Shown here piece by piece: positions 31,391 through 34,545 of a DNA stretch of 34,545 bases; positions within the stretch are counted from its first letter, which is position 1, and every line of letters starts with the position of its first letter. Origin of the DNA: Chara braunii (taxonomy: Eukaryota; Streptophyta; Charophyceae; Charales; Characeae); contig BFEA01000074.1 of the NCBI GenBank assembly GCA_003427395.1, positions 2,507,255-2,541,799 on the forward strand, read 5' to 3'. The notes below the pieces were generated by a model. That model was not told the DNA's origin, did no database searches, and worked only from the letters and a program-made list of their open reading frames with translations. Both the position numbers and the translations under genes were made by a program.

Positions 31391-33589
31391 GGGGCAATCA
31401 TTGTCTAGCGTCATGAACGAAGAACTTTCTTAGCCCTTATTGTAGTTCTTATGATGTATGTTCGCTCGTAGGAAGACGACATGGCCAAGCTTCAAAAAAT
31501 CGAAGTCAACTTCTTATGTCATGATAAAATACGCATTATCTACGTACTGCGTCCACCGTATGTCGTGCGTATGATATGAGAAATGTATATTGACTATAAG
31601 TCTATAACAAGAGGGACGAATATCAAAGGCGAAGGAAAAGAAGGGTACGTGAAATGAAGACCGAGAACAAAGAAGAATTACCTCGCATGCATTAATGCGA
31701 TACCAGTATGCCATGCCAGGAACATACAAAGAAATAGCATTTCGGGTCAGCTGCGAAAAGACAAACAGTCTACAAAAGGTAACAAGTCGAAACTTCGTTA
31801 TTGCTCCCAACAAAAACAGGACCCTTTCGTCCCCGTTCATTGTCAAAGTAACAACTAAAATTATCCTCTCCTTCCAACGCAAGACATGTGAGGCGATTCA
31901 ACCGAGGACGTGAAATATGACAGAAGCGATCGCTAATGCAAAGGACATCCTTCGGCAAGACCTCCAAAACATCGAGCACATCATGTGTTGCCTCGACAAT
32001 CATCTGCCTTGAACGGACATTAGTAAAAGCATTTGGGAGCTGAAAGAAAATGGTGAAAAATATGCGTATTCTAGGCTCATGACATATGGGAGCTCGTAAT
32101 ATACCGAGAGTCGTCGCAACAACATAGAAACATGTCGTGGAAGTACGGTCACAGTATGCATGCACATACATGAAAAAGAAGCAAGTTATAAAAGCAAGGA
32201 AGGAAAAAAAAAACAGTTTTTTTTTTAATTAACTTTGTGCTGCGAACAAAGGTATGACCAGAAAGTAAGAACATATGACAGGATCAGGAGACCGAAACAG
32301 GTATCTCGCAGGAGGGAAAACCGTCGTTTATGAAGGCCGACTACCAGAAGGTGAACATAAGGAGCATGAAGACAGGAAGTTTTCCTCTCACAAAGAAAAA
32401 GAAAGAACAAGGGACGGGGGGGGAAAAACCACAAAGAAGATGTACGAAACATAAGAATACACTCCTACCTTTGTACGACGCTTGATAGGAGAAGGGAATA
32501 TTTGGCTTAGGCACATTACGGTGTCAGCGATTCATTACGAGCTCGAGGCGGCGAGGCCGAACAACTACGAGTCTGTGTGTGGTCACGGTTCATCTGCGTC
32601 GAACAGAGCGGGGAAAAACATGCGCAACGAAGCCGAGGCTTTGTCCTATGAGGATGTGGGGTGATGGAACAAAGTGCAGAATATACGAGATCATTATGGA
32701 GTAGTCGCCTATAAAAAGGAATATCATTTTGGCTGAAGTCATGCACATGAGAAAGCCAAGAAGAGAGTCTCATATATCGCATCATAAAAAACATAAACAC
32801 ACCACAATCGTCAGTTGTCAGTTGTTGTGGGTCATGCAAGAAAATGCATACTAGTTTTACGAACAGTATGGGAACTTCTAGAACAGTATAAAGCCACTCT
32901 AAAATGTCACCAAAGAGAGTTGGATGCTGTTTATTACAGCTCTCGTACTTGTATATTTTACGCAAACATATGTCGATGTACAAAAAACCCCAATGTTCAC
33001 CTTGTATATGCAGGGGCAAGAAAAATTCTTCGTATGAGCAGAGGGAGCGGCCATTTGTTTGTGCACTCATAATCTGATTAGTTAGACGAAAGTCATTGCG
33101 GGCTATGCCAAAGCTGTATGTGTAATTTGGAGCGATAAAAACAGACTTATAATTTTGCATCAGCAACTCGACGTAAGTGTCAATACAAGTGTTCCTCATC
33201 CAGTTGGTATCATGGAGTGACATGTATGCACATCGTAGACTGCAACCCATACAAGCATCCATGAGATGAAGACGGACAAAATGAAAAGAAAATGAGTCAC
33301 AAGAGATAACAGAGTTGCACAATCGACACCTGCACAACAAGGCAAAAACATGACAATGCCTGACCATAAGCAAACCGAGGGCAGCTCGGTGTGTGGCAAA
33401 AAGGAAGTCCAGGTTATGAAAAGCGAAGACATGATATAGTAAGGAACAACTTTGTCGGTAGACAAATTATAGAAATGGTCATTACAGCATTGATCGTGGT
33501 AGTGAATCATGCTGCAATACACAGAGTCGGACAAGAGCTTTATCATTTATATGATATTATTACACTTTTACATTTACATAGACAGTAAC
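31391..33589. repeat. Tandem array unit 6
   Basis: 2199 bases from anchor to anchor, closest to unit 5 in the left part. Carries an intact minus-strand peptidase frame. Confidence 0.95.
32516..33373 (-). CDS. C48-type cysteine peptidase, intact catalytic set (unit 6)
   Basis: The 285-codon frame has a hydrophobic, Cys-rich leader that may not be translated; the likely domain start is MGCSL at residue 42. W-M-R-N replaces W-I-T-D at the N-terminal helix. Catalytic positions are His127, Glu144, Gln184 and Cys190 (codon 32804-32806) with the same spacing as unit 5. Substitutions relative to unit 5 are spread along the frame (QGEHWGF, ILEWLYTV, FMMRYMRL) without a stop, which argues for some constraint or recent age. 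Role as for unit 5; substrate unknown. Confidence 0.72.
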   Translation of the reverse strand: MLMVRHCHVFALLCRCRLCNSVISCDSFSFHFVRLHLMDACMGCSLRCAYMSLHDTNWMRNTCIDTYVELLMQNYKSVFIAPNYTYSFGIARNDFRLTNQIMSAQTNGRSLCSYEEFFLPLHIQGEHWGFLYIDICLRKIYKYESCNKQHPTLFGDILEWLYTVLEVPILFVKLVCIFLHDPQQLTTDDCGVFMFFMMRYMRLSSWLSHVHDFSQNDIPFYRRLLHNDLVYSALCSITPHPHRTKPRLRCACFSPLCSTQMNRDHTQTRSCSASPPRARNESLTP

Positions 33590-34545
33590 GGGGCAATCAT
33601 TGTCTAACGTTATAAACTAAGAAAGTTCTTAGACCTTATTTTAGTTCTCATGATATATGTTCGCTCTTAGGAGGACGACATGGTCAAGCTTCAAAGAATC
33701 GAAGTCAACTTCTTATGTTATGATAAGACACGCATTATCTATGTACTGCGTCCATCGTATGTCACGCGTATGATATCAGAAATGTATATTGACTATGACA
33801 AGAGGGACGAATATCCAAGGGGAAGGAAAAGAAGGGCGCGTGAAATAAAGACAGAGGAGAAAGAAAAATGACCNCGCATGCATTAATGCGATACCAATAT
33901 GTCATGACAGGAACATACAAAGAAATGATATCCCGGGTCAACAGCAGAAAGACAAGCAGTCCACAAAAGGTAACAAGTCCAAATTTTGTTGTGCATTCCA
34001 ACAAAAACACAGTCTCTTCGTCCTCGTTCATTGTCAAAGTGACAGTAAAAACTATCCTCTCCTTCTAGTGCACGACATGTGAGGCGATTGAACCAAGGAC
34101 GCGGACCATGACAAAAGCGATCACTAATGCAAAGCACATCGTCGGGCAAGGCGTCCAAAAAATTGAGCACATCATGTGTTGCCTCGACAACCGTCTGCCT
34201 TGAACGGACATCCGTAAAAACATTTGGCAGCTCAAAGAAAATGGTGAAAATTGTGCGTATTCTGTGTTCATGACATATGGAAGCCCGTAACATACCCAGA
34301 GTCTTCGTAACGACATAGAAACATGTCGTGGAGGTGCGGTCACAGTATGCATGCACATACATGAAAAAGAAGCAAGCTACAAAAGCAAGGAAGAAAAAAA
34401 ATGACAATTTTTTTTTGGTTTGACTATGTGTTGCGAAGAAAGGTATGACCAGAAAGAAAGAACATATGACAGGTTCAGCAGACCGAAGCAGGTATCTCGC
34501 AGGAGGGAAAACCGTCATTTATGAAGGTCGACAACCAGGAGTTCA
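33590..34545. repeat. Tandem array unit 7, partial
   Basis: The window ends 956 bases into the unit, before its peptidase region. An N lies at 33874. The array therefore extends beyond the window. Confidence 0.93.
33680..33871 (+). CDS. Plus-strand 63-aa frame of unit 7
   Basis: Intact equivalent of the frames at 20889 and 23134, with a KLQRIEVNFLC start and a Lys/Arg/Glu-rich end. Like them it is followed by an overlapping second frame (ATG 33868, interrupted by the N). The minus strand is also open here. No family recognised; the coding status is uncertain. Confidence 0.28.
   Translation: MVKLQRIEVNFLCYDKTRIIYVLRPSYVTRMISEMYIDYDKRDEYPRGRKRRAREIKTEEKEK

Overview
The window reads as repeat-rich nuclear DNA from a eukaryote. 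A plant or streptophyte-alga genome is my best guess, but it is only a guess: the support is a decayed Ty3/gypsy retroelement, long gene-poor A/T-rich stretches, and a large-unit tandem array carrying a Ulp1/adenain-like peptidase domain. No rRNA, tRNA, CRISPR or bacterial-type operon was seen. Two isolated N positions (11617 and 33874) show it is a draft assembly.

Layout. 1-4161 is gene-poor, with homopolymers, a 93-bp tandem duplication and several inverted or direct repeats. 4162-9021 is a dense block of about nine unrecognised plus-strand reading frames. The first two are diverged copies of one protein with an acidic tail; the upstream copy is broken. 9181-15845 is a Ty3/gypsy element in the order gag (CCHC knuckle), aspartic protease, RT, RNase H, integrase (HHCC, D-D-35-E), basic tail. 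It carries nine in-frame stops and two indels. The gag-protease and RT frames join at a textbook -1 frameshift signal: T TTT TTA, a 7-nt spacer and a GC-rich hairpin. I could not find its LTRs by eye, so it is unclear whether the small-ORF block belongs to the element. 15846-20795 has no convincing gene.

20796-34545 is the most unusual part: six full and one partial head-to-tail units of about 1.9-2.25 kb. Each full unit carries, on the minus strand, a C48-type cysteine peptidase domain (W-x-x-D, H-W, P-Q-Q, D-C-G motifs). The acidic catalytic position is Glu at +17 from the His, as in adenain, rather than the usual Asp of Ulp1. Two units (5 and 6) keep an uninterrupted frame with His, Glu, Gln and Cys. 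Unit 4 is uninterrupted but has Ser for Cys. Units 1-3 are broken, and units 1 and 3 also have Ser. The left part of each unit has a separate, often broken, plus-strand frame converging on the peptidase. It resembles a coding macrosatellite, in the sense of the USP17/RS447 deubiquitinase arrays of mammals, built on a SUMO-protease-like fold; that comparison is inference.
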